Source of the DNA: Planctomycetia bacterium
Lineage (GTDB): Bacteria; Planctomycetota; Phycisphaerae; UBA1845; UTPLA1
DNA: 64,000 nt
Direction: 5' to 3'
Assembly: GCA_015075745.1 (NCBI GenBank)
Contig: JABTTW010000001.1
Span: 558,001-622,000, forward strand
Shown here: one piece after another, positions 46,518 through 55,132 of the stretch
Numbering within the stretch: position 1 is the stretch's first letter
Layout of the letters: every line of letters starts with the position of its first letter
Translations under genes and position numbers: made by a program
The notes under the pieces: generated by a model
The model's input: only the letters and a program-made list of their open reading frames with translations
The model's database searches: none
What the model was told of the DNA's origin: nothing

Positions 46518-46590
46518 GCCGCCGATCGGACTCGAACCGATGACCTGCGGTTTACAAAACCGCTGCTCTACCAACTGAGCTACGGCGGCG
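46518..46590 (-). tRNA. tRNA-Thr (anticodon TGT)
   Basis: A complete cloverleaf is read on the minus strand: acceptor GCCGCCG with CGGCGGC, D-arm GCTC/GAGC, anticodon stem GCGGT/ACCGC with loop TTTGTAA, T-arm ATCGG-TTCGAGT-CCGAT. CCA is not encoded. Confidence 0.95.
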
Positions 46591-46601
46591 TAGCCGTTCA
46601 A

Positions 46602-46630
46602 TTGTAAGGCGGCGAGTGAGTTAGCCTCAA
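46602..46630 (-). promoter_or_regulatory. Sigma-70 type promoter of tRNA-Thr
   Basis: Minus strand TTGAGG (46630-46625), 17-base spacer, TACAAT (46607-46602), 11 bp before the tRNA 5' end. Spacing and location fit well. Confidence 0.7.
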
Positions 46631-46662
46631 GGCGCTTAACGAAAGTGCCGCCCGCGAACGGA

Positions 46663-48006
46663 TTATCGCCCTTGTCCGCCGTGCTCCGGTGGGATTTCCT
46701 TGCCGTGCGGATCGACGTCCGGCGCGGTCAGGTCCTGCGACAACTCCTCGCGAAGCTGCGGCGTGATGAAATGCTCCCACCGCTCGGCCGACATATGCAG
46801 ATGATCCAGCGGAATCGCAAAATGCTTGGCCAGGTACGACTCCCAAAGTCGGTGTGACCGCACGAGGACAGAGGCGCTGGCGACCCCATCAGGCGTAAGC
46901 AGATAGGCGGGCGACGTCGTTGCGGCGTCGGAAACTGCGGGAGCAAGTTCACGCCGGCGAACCAGCGATCGAAGGGCCCAACGCGAGAGCGTCGAGTCGC
47001 CGACCGCCGCCAGGATTTCCTCCCGATGCATCGGACGAGAATCACCGGCGCTCATCTCTCTCCATCGATGAAGCAAGCCGAGAATGTCCTCGCGTGTAAT
47101 CGTCAATGAAAGCTGAACTCGGTGAAACGCCTTGCCGATCACGCCGTGCTGCGGCGAGGCCAGAACGGCCGTCAATAAAAACATCCCGGCGACGACCGCC
47201 ATCATCGCGGACGTGTTCGTGTCCGCGTCGATTCCGACCCAGCGAGGGCCAAAGGCCGCGGCGATATGACCCAGCACCGCGGAAGCGGAGGCGATGACGA
47301 GACTCACGATAATCATTGTCGACAATCGATCCGTAAGAAGATGAGCAGCAACGCCGGGAACGATCAGCATCGCGATAACGAGAATTGATCCGACCGACTC
47401 AAAGTTGGCTACGGTGGTCATCGAGACCAGGATCATTAGAAGGTAGTGCATGAGCGACGCAGGGATACCGAGCGTCGTAGAGAGCTGTGGATCAAACGTG
47501 GATACACGCAGTTCCTTGTAGAACAGCCCGACGAAGAGCAGATTTATCCCGAACACGATGGCCAGATTCACAATGGCCGGGGGAATCTCGCCGCCGATCG
47601 CATCCAGCGGAATCTGAACAATGTTGCCGTAGAGCACGCAGCCGGGATCAAGATCGACATGGTCCGCGGCCTGGCGAATCAGGATGAGCCCCAGCGCAAA
47701 GAAGACACTGAAGACAACGCCCATCGCGGCGCCGCGTTCGACTCCGCCGTACTTGACGACAGCCTGCGACAGAACGGCCGTGAGCGTGCCCGCCAGAACC
47801 GCGCCGACGAACATCTCCAATGATGCCCGGCTGCCCGAGACGATAAACGCGATCGCCAGCCCCGGCAGGACGGCGTGCGAAATCGCATCGCCCATCAGGC
47901 TCATCTTTCTCAACACGAGAAAGTTTCCGACAAGGGCGCATGAACACGCCGAAAGCACCCCCGCCAGGACGATCCAGCCGTCATTACTCCAATCCCAACC
48001 GCTCAT
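46663..48006 (-). CDS. Mn/Zn ABC permease fused to DtxR-type regulator domain (second permease)
   Basis: 447 residues. Residues about 10-290 are a TroC/ZnuB-type permease with seven to nine helices (FLVLRKMSLMGDAISHAVLPG, GILVFS-like GVVFSVFFALGL). About 300-375 form a winged helix (MHREEILAAVGDSTLSRWAL, YLLTPDGVASA), and about 380-430 a DtxR-type metal/dimer segment: VRSHRLWESYLAKH, then DHLHMSAERWEHFI with the E-H pair. This architecture matches chlamydial YtgC-R, in which the regulator part is cut off and represses the operon. Start overlaps the previous gene by ATGA. Last gene of the operon. Confidence 0.88.
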   Translation of the reverse strand: MSGWDWSNDGWIVLAGVLSACSCALVGNFLVLRKMSLMGDAISHAVLPGLAIAFIVSGSRASLEMFVGAVLAGTLTAVLSQAVVKYGGVERGAAMGVVFSVFFALGLILIRQAADHVDLDPGCVLYGNIVQIPLDAIGGEIPPAIVNLAIVFGINLLFVGLFYKELRVSTFDPQLSTTLGIPASLMHYLLMILVSMTTVANFESVGSILVIAMLIVPGVAAHLLTDRLSTMIIVSLVIASASAVLGHIAAAFGPRWVGIDADTNTSAMMAVVAGMFLLTAVLASPQHGVIGKAFHRVQLSLTITREDILGLLHRWREMSAGDSRPMHREEILAAVGDSTLSRWALRSLVRRRELAPAVSDAATTSPAYLLTPDGVASASVLVRSHRLWESYLAKHFAIPLDHLHMSAERWEHFITPQLREELSQDLTAPDVDPHGKEIPPEHGGQGR

Positions 48007-49424
48007 GCAGCGCCTCCCTCCGCGTGCGGTGACGGCGGAATCGCGATCGCCTCATCCAGCGCCCGTTCCAACTCTCGCACGATCGGCTCGGAAAGCACAT
48101 GTTCGACATCATCCGCATCTCGATCCACGTGTGACGGGGCGATGTCTGCGTGTCGAATCAGATAGAGTTCCCATAGTCGGTGGTTTCGCAGGATTCTCGC
48201 GGCCTCAACCCGGCCCGCCGATGTAAGCCGCAGCCCCCCATCGCCGCCTCGTGCAACTTCGCCACGACGGATCGCCAGCCTGAGCGAGCGATGAACACTG
48301 GCGGAAGACCACGACCGCGCCGCAAGGAGGTGTTGAATGGTGATGCCGACCCCTTCGGCATACCGCTCCTCATGCTCGGCGAACGCGCGTAGAACGTGCT
48401 GGAGACCGATGCGTCGGGAAAGCGACCAACTCCTCCAGAAGCGGGCGATCAGGCCTCGACGTGGCGCGGCCAACATGCTGATAAGGAACATCGCGCCCGC
48501 GCATAGCACGATGATGGCTCCCGTCGGTAATCTCGGCATCAGTGCACTGAGCGTTGCCCCGAACCATGCGCTCGCCGCACCACTGACGCCGGCAAGAATC
48601 GTCATGACGCTGAGATCATCCGTCCAAAACCTCGCGGCAGTCGGCGGAATGATCAGGAGGGCCACGACCAGAATCAGCCCCACAGCCTGTAATCCGACAA
48701 CCGTCGTCAGCACGACCAGCGCCATCATCACGAGGTCCATGATCACCACCGGGCAGCCTTGAGAACCGGCGAACTGCTCGTCAAAACAAAGAATGCGAAA
48801 GTCCTTGTAGAACAGCGTGCATGCGACGACCACCGCGACCGCGACGCCGCCGATGAGCCACGCATCGCGATTGAGCATCGCGGCGGCCTTGCCGTAAATG
48901 AAGCTTTGAATGCCCGCCTCATTGCCCGTTTTCATCTGCTGAACAAGTCCGAAGAGCACCATTCCCAGCCCGAAAAACACGCTGAGTACGATGCCGATGG
49001 CGGCGTCTTCCTTGATACGGGGAATGGTCCGAAGCCCAATGACGGCCAGGACGCCCAGGACGCCGCTGACGGCCGCGCCCAGAAGCAACAGGGGCATACT
49101 CTTGGCGCCGATGATCAGGAACACCAGGGCAATGCCCGGCAACGTGGCGTGGCTCAGCGCATCACCCATGAGGGCGCGCTTTCGAAGGTACGCAAAGGTC
49201 CCGATCACACCCGCCGCAAGACCAAGAAGAGTGGAGCCCAGCACGACGACACGCGTGTTATAGTCGCGCAGCAGCAGCGCCTGAATGACCTGATCCCACC
49301 CCGGCCATTGTACGCCGGTGTCGGTGATCGAACGGTGTGTGACAGGCTGCGATTGTGCCATCGCGTTCGAGAAAGGAATCAGCATCGCGATGAGGGCCCA
49401 TAGAATCCCCCTCATAGCGATCAT
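48003..49424 (-). CDS. Mn/Zn ABC permease fused to DtxR-type regulator domain (first permease)
   Basis: 473 residues. A signal-like hydrophobic N-terminus (about 5-22) and a short outer segment precede the permease helices (about 55-330; YLRKRALMGDALSHATLPGI). The C-terminal part has a degenerate winged helix (about 340-405, GLRLTSAGRVEAARIL) and the DtxR dimer/metal segment LRNHRLWELYLIRHADI with DRDADDVEHVLSEP. It is similar in layout to the next permease, so both halves of the pore carry a sensor. Overlaps the ATPase gene by ATGA. Confidence 0.88.
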   Translation of the reverse strand: MIAMRGILWALIAMLIPFSNAMAQSQPVTHRSITDTGVQWPGWDQVIQALLLRDYNTRVVVLGSTLLGLAAGVIGTFAYLRKRALMGDALSHATLPGIALVFLIIGAKSMPLLLLGAAVSGVLGVLAVIGLRTIPRIKEDAAIGIVLSVFFGLGMVLFGLVQQMKTGNEAGIQSFIYGKAAAMLNRDAWLIGGVAVAVVVACTLFYKDFRILCFDEQFAGSQGCPVVIMDLVMMALVVLTTVVGLQAVGLILVVALLIIPPTAARFWTDDLSVMTILAGVSGAASAWFGATLSALMPRLPTGAIIVLCAGAMFLISMLAAPRRGLIARFWRSWSLSRRIGLQHVLRAFAEHEERYAEGVGITIQHLLAARSWSSASVHRSLRLAIRRGEVARGGDGGLRLTSAGRVEAARILRNHRLWELYLIRHADIAPSHVDRDADDVEHVLSEPIVRELERALDEAIAIPPSPHAEGGAA

Positions 49425-50254
49425 TTGCGATGCCCCCCCTGCGCAATCGCCTCGGCGGCCTTATCCAGCAGCGTGAGTCTGCCGCCGTAAGTCTTTTGCA
49501 GATTCTCGTCGGTGAACACCTCGCGCGTCGGCCCCACTGCGACAATCCGCATGTTCAGAAGAACGACGTGATCAAAATAAGCACTGACAGTTTGCAAATC
49601 ATGATGAACGATAACCACCGTCTTTCGTCGGGCACGCAGCTCATGGAGCAACTCCACGATCGCACCCTCAGTGGCCGCATCCACGCCGGCGAACGGCTCA
49701 TCCATGAAGTAGATCTGCGCATCCTGAACCAGCGCCCGGGCGAGAAAGACGCGCTGCTGCTGGCCGCCGGAGAGCTTGCTGATCTGCCTCCGGGCATAGT
49801 CCGCCATGCCGACCTGATCCAAACATTGCAGCGCCGCGGCCTTGTCCTTTCGACTCGGCGGCAGGCACCACGGAATCCTGCCGTAGCGCCCCATCGTGAC
49901 CACATCCAGCGCGCTGGCCGGAAAATCCCAGTCCACGCTTTCGCGCTGGGGCACATAGCCGACAATCTTCCGCTGCTCGCGGTAAGGCTTTCCATAGAAT
50001 CGAACACTGCCGGATGCGATCGGCACGAGATTCAAACAGGCCTTGATCAGCGTGCTCTTGCCGGCGCCATTCGGACCAACGACCCCGATCAGGCTCCCCT
50101 CCGGGGCCGCGAAATCCACGTCCCAAAGAACCGGCTTGCGATGGTAGGCGACGGTCAGATCGTGAATGGATACCGGGCACGCGGCATCGTGATCCGATGC
50201 CGAATTCGCTGTCAACGGCCGTGCGGTGGGCTGGCTCATCTTGTCGCTCGACAA
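49421..50254 (-). CDS. Mn/Zn ABC transporter ATPase
   Basis: 277 residues from TTG 50254, with GGGGA six bases upstream; ATG 50239 is the alternative. Walker A GPNGAGKST, Q-loop YVPQRESVDWDFP (the QR..VDWxFP segment typical of Mn/Zn/Fe TroB-type ATPases), signature LSGGQQQRVFLARAL, Walker B IYFMDEPFAGVD, HHDL. It powers metal import through the two fused permeases. It begins one base after the substrate-binding-protein gene. Confidence 0.93.
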   Translation of the reverse strand: MSSDKMSQPTARPLTANSASDHDAACPVSIHDLTVAYHRKPVLWDVDFAAPEGSLIGVVGPNGAGKSTLIKACLNLVPIASGSVRFYGKPYREQRKIVGYVPQRESVDWDFPASALDVVTMGRYGRIPWCLPPSRKDKAAALQCLDQVGMADYARRQISKLSGGQQQRVFLARALVQDAQIYFMDEPFAGVDAATEGAIVELLHELRARRKTVVIVHHDLQTVSAYFDHVVLLNMRIVAVGPTREVFTDENLQKTYGGRLTLLDKAAEAIAQGGHRK

Positions 50255-51247
50255 CTATTTCCCCACGCCAAAACTCAACTTGCCCTGCATACCCCGCTCA
50301 GGCGCATCCCCTCCCAGTGCCCGGGCGATGAGGGTGACATTATGGTCGATCATGCCGACGTAAGTGCCTTCATAAGTGCCCGGCCTTCCCATGGCATCCG
50401 AAAAAAGCGAGCCGCCGATCGCCACCTGGTGCCCTCGGGCCGCCGCCCCTTCGCACAGGGCGCGGATGTTTCTCTCGGAAACGCTCGTCTCTACGAAGAC
50501 AGCCTTCACCTTACGATCGACCAAAAGGCTGACGATGCGATTGATATCGGCGATACCGGCCTCGGACTCGGTGCTGATCCCCTGAATGCCCACTACCTCG
50601 ATGTCGTAGGCCCGGCCGAAGTAGTTGAACGCGTCATGGGCCGTGACCAGCACGCGCCGATCCTTGGGGATGCTCCCAATCGCCTTCCGCGCATACGCGT
50701 GCAGTGCGTCCATTTCGCCGGTCAACCGGGCCGCATTCGCACGATACACATCCTCGCCGGCTCGATCGAACTCAGTCAAGGTCTTGGCAACCATATTGGC
50801 CGCCGCCTTCCAGAGCGACACGTCCATCCAGACGTGCGGGTCGTGATGGCCCGCGAATTCCGGCGGCTCCAGAAGCAGCTTCTCCTCAATGAGTTCCGTT
50901 ACGGCAAAGACCGGCCTCTTTCGCGCCACCTTGACCAGCGCGTCAGCCATCTTTCCTTCGAGCATCAAACCGTTGTAAAAAACAATGTCGGCGGAGAGTA
51001 AAGATGAGATGTCCCCCCGTGTCGCTTGATAGAGATGCGGATCAACACCCTCGCCGATGATGCCCCGCGCCTCCGCGCGATCACCCGCGACCTGAGCAAC
51101 GATGTCGGTAATCATCCCAACGGTGCAGACCGCCTTATATGGCGTCTTGAGCTGCGGCGTCTGCTCCGCCGCGCTTCCCGCCATGCTCGGCCGGCAGCCA
51201 ACGATCAGGGCGAGAACTGAGATCCTCCACAACGTGAACTGTCGCAT
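50255..51247 (-). CDS. Mn/Zn ABC transporter substrate-binding protein (TroA/MntA type)
   Basis: 330 residues from ATG 51247 (GGGAG six bases upstream; the frame is open 15 codons further). Signal peptide about 1-24. Cluster A-I fold with metal ligands in GVDPHLYQ, HDPHVWMDVSLW and VTAHDAFNYFGRAY; the Asp ligand is expected near the C-terminus (GTYVGMIDHN). No long histidine loop, as is usual for manganese rather than zinc binders. First gene of the operon, divergent from mntR. Confidence 0.9.
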   Translation of the reverse strand: MRQFTLWRISVLALIVGCRPSMAGSAAEQTPQLKTPYKAVCTVGMITDIVAQVAGDRAEARGIIGEGVDPHLYQATRGDISSLLSADIVFYNGLMLEGKMADALVKVARKRPVFAVTELIEEKLLLEPPEFAGHHDPHVWMDVSLWKAAANMVAKTLTEFDRAGEDVYRANAARLTGEMDALHAYARKAIGSIPKDRRVLVTAHDAFNYFGRAYDIEVVGIQGISTESEAGIADINRIVSLLVDRKVKAVFVETSVSERNIRALCEGAAARGHQVAIGGSLFSDAMGRPGTYEGTYVGMIDHNVTLIARALGGDAPERGMQGKLSFGVGK

Positions 51248-51310
51248 TCGGCACTCCCTGGCGGCCCGGCGGCATTCTAAGACGGGCGGCATGGCGAATC
51301 AAGGCACAAA

Positions 51311-51355
51311 CTATATTCTGTAGTACATGCTATATTCTAACAACGGAAAGGTCAA
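51311..51355. promoter_or_regulatory. Divergent promoter/operator region between metal transporter and mntR
   Basis: An AT-rich patch in GC-rich surroundings. It holds CTATATTCT twice (51311-51319 and 51330-51338), 19 bp apart start to start, with TGTA-G-TACA between them. A minus-strand promoter TTGACC (51355-51350), 15-base spacer, TATAGC (51334-51329) overlaps the second copy. A metal-dependent repressor bound here would block the transporter promoter. The binding role is inferred. Confidence 0.5.
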
Positions 51356-51448
51356 CTTGTAGTCGCCCTTGCACTTGGTTATCCTGTCTGCCATAATGGC
51401 CCCCAAGTGCCGCCGAAAACCCCCAATAAGGGTCTATCTGGTAGTTCG

Positions 51449-51895
51449 ATGCCTGCCAAGACAAGCAAGAAGAAAACCCCACGCCGGGCCCCCGAGCCTG
51501 AGACCGCCGCTCATGGCTACCGCCGCACGAGGTTGGACCACGCCCACGAACTGGCTGAGGACTATGTCGAGCTCATTGATGATCTGATCGAGAAATGCGG
51601 CGAGGCCCGAGCCGTCGACATTGCACGCCACCTCGGCGTCACCCATGTCACGGTCACGAAGAGCGTCACCCGGCTTCAAGCCGAAGGCCTGGTCACCTCC
51701 GCCCCTTATCGCTCCATCTTCCTGACCGAAAAAGGCCGACAACTCGCCCATCGGGCACGCGAGCGGCATCGGCTCGTGCTGAACTTTCTACTCGCCCTCG
51801 GCGTTCCCAAAAGCGACGCCGAAGCCGACGCCGAAGGCATCGAGCATCACATCAGCCCGCGCACCCTCGACGCCATGAAGCGTTTCCTCAAGTAA
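51449..51895 (+). CDS. mntR: Manganese-dependent transcriptional regulator
   Basis: 148 residues from ATG 51449 (GTG 51407 also in frame). DtxR/MntR family: ELAEDYVELIDDLIEKCGEARAVDIARHLGVTHVTVTKSVTRLQ is the winged-helix core, split here as ELAEDYVELIDDLIEK and ARAVDIARHLGVTHVTVTKS. The metal region RERHRLVLNFLLALGV and DAEGIEHHIS holds the His/Glu ligands in the E. coli MntR manner. When manganese is plentiful it should repress the divergent transporter operon. Confidence 0.9.
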   Translation: MPAKTSKKKTPRRAPEPETAAHGYRRTRLDHAHELAEDYVELIDDLIEKCGEARAVDIARHLGVTHVTVTKSVTRLQAEGLVTSAPYRSIFLTEKGRQLAHRARERHRLVLNFLLALGVPKSDAEADAEGIEHHISPRTLDAMKRFLK

Positions 51896-51940
51896 CCCGA
51901 CCAATCACGAAGATGAAATGGTATCGATGACGCGCGACCG

Positions 51941-53023
51941 TCAGCCGCGACCGCTGCCGATCCGCCGAATCCCCCGAAACGCCATCGCCAGCGCCTCTGG
52001 ATTGGTCGCCCAGCGCAGGGCCTCGGTCCCGCTGATCGACTTTTCGTTATACATCTGAAGCAGATGCTGGTCGAAGCTCTGCATGCCGGACTCCCCCGTC
52101 TCTATGTAAGTGAGGAGTTCATCGAGCTTCTTCTTGTGGATGAACTTCTCCGCCACGGGAGTGCCGCGAAGAATCTCCACCGCCGGTCGCCGCTTTCCAT
52201 CCTGCGTCGTCACCAGCCGCTGCGAGATGATCGCCTCCACCGACGTCGCGAGCTGCGACAGCAGAATGTCGTGCTCGTCGTGCGGAAACATGGCGATGAT
52301 CCGCTCGATCGTCTGCGCCGTGCTCTGGCTGTGCAGGGTCGAAAACACCTGGTGCCCCGTGTCCGCGGCCCGCAGCGCCATGCGCAGCGTCTCCACGTCG
52401 CGCAGCTCCCCGACGAGAATCACATCCGGGTCCTGTCGAAGCGCCTGCCGCAGGGCCTGTTCAAACGAGGGCGTGTCCGTGCCCACCTCAAGTTGCGAGA
52501 TCAGCGCCTTCCGGTTGGTGTGAACAAACTCGACCGGATCCTCGATGGTGATGATCTTCGCGCGGTACCAGTGATTCACAAGGTCGATCATCGAAGCCAG
52601 CGTGGTGCTCTTCCCGCAGCCGGTTGTGCCCGTGACCAGCGTCAACCCGCGCTGAAGAAGCGCCGCTTCCTGCACGACATCCGGCAACATCAGGTCCTTG
52701 AAGGCCGGCACCTTCGAGGTGACCATTCGAACGACGACGCCGTACTGTCCAAGCTGGCTGTAGGCGCTGCATCGAAACCGCGAAAGCCCGGGAATCGAGT
52801 GCGAGAAGTCAATCCCGGAATAGATGGCCGTGTCCGCCTGCGGCTTGATCGCCTCCGGCAGGAGCGAAACGACAAAATCTCGCACCTGCTCGCCGGTCAG
52901 CGACGCGGCATCGAGAAACCGCGCCTGACCCGAAATCCGCATCATCGGCACCGAACCCGCCTGCAAGTGGAGGTCAGACGCCTTCTGCTCGACCGCGAAT
53001 CTCATCAGTTCCATCAGGTCCAT
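51941..53023 (-). CDS. pilT: PilT/PilU-type retraction ATPase
   Basis: 360 residues from ATG 53023 (MDLMELMRFAVEQKASDLHL). Walker A GTTGCGKSTTLASM, Asp box IITIEDPVEFVH, Walker B DPDVILVGELRDVET, His box STLHSQSTAQTIERI. Hexameric motor that depolymerises type IV pili for twitching motility. No other pilus gene is in the window. Convergent with mntR. Confidence 0.9.
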   Translation of the reverse strand: MDLMELMRFAVEQKASDLHLQAGSVPMMRISGQARFLDAASLTGEQVRDFVVSLLPEAIKPQADTAIYSGIDFSHSIPGLSRFRCSAYSQLGQYGVVVRMVTSKVPAFKDLMLPDVVQEAALLQRGLTLVTGTTGCGKSTTLASMIDLVNHWYRAKIITIEDPVEFVHTNRKALISQLEVGTDTPSFEQALRQALRQDPDVILVGELRDVETLRMALRAADTGHQVFSTLHSQSTAQTIERIIAMFPHDEHDILLSQLATSVEAIISQRLVTTQDGKRRPAVEILRGTPVAEKFIHKKKLDELLTYIETGESGMQSFDQHLLQMYNEKSISGTEALRWATNPEALAMAFRGIRRIGSGRG

Positions 53024-53283
53024 GAAGTCATCCGATCTAGTGCCACAGCCCGGTACCCCGCAGCGGGAAACCATCTACCGGAGAGTATACCGCGCCGACA
53101 TCCGCCGCCCAAAAGCCGGAATTCCTCGACGGCGCATTTCCGACATTCCACTATGTTGGATGTCCGCGAAGCCGCCTGGGTGTCGCCCATCGCCGCTGGC
53201 CGCCCCATTCCCATGCCGCGCCGATCGTCGTAGCATGATGGCCCGCGACTCGATCAGCCGCGCCCCAGAAAAGGGAGAGGTAA

Positions 53284-53475
53284 ATGTTCCGCAAACTGCT
53301 TCTGCTCACCGTCCTGCTCGCCGCATGTCTCTCGTCGCCCGCCTGCGCCGAGAAGAAAGTCGAAGAGCGTCGCGCCGATATCGAGGTAAACGCTCCGTAC
53401 GCCAGAGTTCGGGTCAATCTGCCTGACAAAGACAAGTGCAAGAAGACCCACGTGGATGTTGACGTCGACCATTAG
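53284..53475 (+). CDS. Small exported protein
   Basis: 63 residues with a strong ribosome-binding site (GGGAGAGG before ATG). Signal peptide of about 22 residues (LLLLTVLLAACLSSPACA; possible lipobox around LAAC), then a charged, probably beta-strand, mature part ending in VDVDVDH. Function unknown. Lies 24 bp upstream of the membrane glycosyltransferase gene. Confidence 0.6.
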   Translation: MFRKLLLLTVLLAACLSSPACAEKKVEERRADIEVNAPYARVRVNLPDKDKCKKTHVDVDVDH

Positions 53476-53499
53476 CCTGTTCCGAGGCCCGATCTTGAA

Positions 53500-55104
53500 A
53501 TGAGAGAGGCTCCGAGTCACACCCTGAGTGCAGGCCCGCGCTCAAGCAGCTTCCGATCCCCTGTTCTCCGGGCGATGCCGCTCCTCGTGATCCTCGCGAT
53601 GTTGCTGGCCGGTCGTGCATTCTGGTACGACTTCCTCAGTGACGACGCCCTGATCGCCGCCAGGTACGCCCGAAACGTCGCACGCGGACATGGCTGGGTC
53701 TACAACGTTGGTGAGCGCGTCGAAGGCTACACCAGCGTCCTATGGGTCGCGGTGGCCGCAGCGCTGGGCAAGGCCGGCGTAGACTTTGTATTCGCCGTAC
53801 AGGCGATGTCGCTGGGGGCCGCACTACTGACACTCCCCCTTCTGCGGGCCTGTGCAAAACCACTGGAGTCGGATGGCAAACTCGTCCCTTGGATCTCCCC
53901 GACATTGTTCGCCGCCTGCGCGACAGTCGCCTGCTGGGCATGGGGAGGACTGGAGGCCACCGGCTACGCCCTTTCCGTTCTGTTGACGCTCTACTTGCTC
54001 GCGGGAGACGGCATCACCTTTCGCCGCGCGTTCGCAGCAGGCATCACCGCCGGACTCTGCGGACTGACGCGACCGGAGGGCGTCGCCGTAACTGGCGTCA
54101 TCGGCTTTTGGTTTCTACTGGACGCTGGCAAGGGCCGCCGTCACTTGATTCTGGCCTACATCCTTCCGGCGGCGATCATCGTCGGAGCCCATCTGCTCTG
54201 GAGAAAGAGCTACTACGGATTCTGGTTGCCGAATACCTACTACGCCAAGGTCGGATCAGGCCCGGCCGTCTGGCAGAGTGGATATCAATACGTCCGAGAG
54301 TGCATGCTCGAACATGGGGGCCTCTTGGCATGGATTCTCCCCATCGCCGCGCCCTGGTTTGCCTATCGAAACTCTTTCGCTCGTGGTTTGTCGCTCACCA
54401 CCGCGGCCATGCTGGCGGGAGTCGTGCTTGTCGGCGGCGACGGCCTTCCCATGTATCGATTCCTGATGCCGGCGATTCCCATGTGGCTGCTCCTTCTTCA
54501 GAAGCTCCTTGCCGTCATGCTGGGTTGGGGAATGGCGGCCCAGGCATCGGCGCCGCGCCTAATCTCACGATGGACGGCGGCCATTGCAGTGGTCGTCGTG
54601 GCCTTTTCCCTGATGACCAGCACCGTGACCTCCGAACACTACCTTCGCTACCGGGACCAGCAGCACCGCGAAATCCCTGATTGGTCCGCTGCGGGCCGTT
54701 GGCTCAATTCGATCGCCTCAAGTGGCCAGTCGGTGGCCTGCGCACCGATCGGCGCCGTCGGTTACTACTCCGATCTGATTGTCCTAGACATGCTCGGTTT
54801 GACCGACGTCCACATCGCCCACAAGGACATACCGGTCACAGGCCATTGGGTCGGCCACGAAAAGCACGACGGCCCCTACATTCTCTCCCGCAAGCCCACG
54901 TATCTGCTCTTGGGAAACGTCCAGGTGCTCGACGAGCCGCTGGCCACCAACAGTCCCTTCTTCGTCCAGCCGCCCAATGACAATATCAAACAGCGCGAGC
55001 AGGATATTTTTACGCCCGAACTGCTTGCTGAATACTCACCAAGAGTCGCCCGCTTGGACAATGGGAAATATCTGCATTTGTTACAGCGCAGACCTGACCG
55101 CTGA
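53500..55104 (+). CDS. GT-C type membrane glycosyltransferase
   Basis: 534 residues with about ten membrane helices. The first outer loop holds DFLSDDALIAARYARN followed by GHGWVYNVGERVEGYTS; the paired acidic residues are typical of lipid-sugar-dependent GT-C enzymes (family 39-like or AftB-like). The C-terminal soluble part (about 390-534) faces outside. It probably moves a sugar from a polyprenyl phosphate to a surface acceptor. Exact substrate unknown. Confidence 0.75.
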   Translation: MREAPSHTLSAGPRSSSFRSPVLRAMPLLVILAMLLAGRAFWYDFLSDDALIAARYARNVARGHGWVYNVGERVEGYTSVLWVAVAAALGKAGVDFVFAVQAMSLGAALLTLPLLRACAKPLESDGKLVPWISPTLFAACATVACWAWGGLEATGYALSVLLTLYLLAGDGITFRRAFAAGITAGLCGLTRPEGVAVTGVIGFWFLLDAGKGRRHLILAYILPAAIIVGAHLLWRKSYYGFWLPNTYYAKVGSGPAVWQSGYQYVRECMLEHGGLLAWILPIAAPWFAYRNSFARGLSLTTAAMLAGVVLVGGDGLPMYRFLMPAIPMWLLLLQKLLAVMLGWGMAAQASAPRLISRWTAAIAVVVVAFSLMTSTVTSEHYLRYRDQQHREIPDWSAAGRWLNSIASSGQSVACAPIGAVGYYSDLIVLDMLGLTDVHIAHKDIPVTGHWVGHEKHDGPYILSRKPTYLLLGNVQVLDEPLATNSPFFVQPPNDNIKQREQDIFTPELLAEYSPRVARLDNGKYLHLLQRRPDR

Positions 55105-55132
55105 TATGACTTGATGCGCCCTGCATCGGACA

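Noticed and set aside
46140..46607. Intact 155-codon gene
   Set aside because: It is the C-terminal piece of the broken integrase running on antisense through tRNA-Thr.
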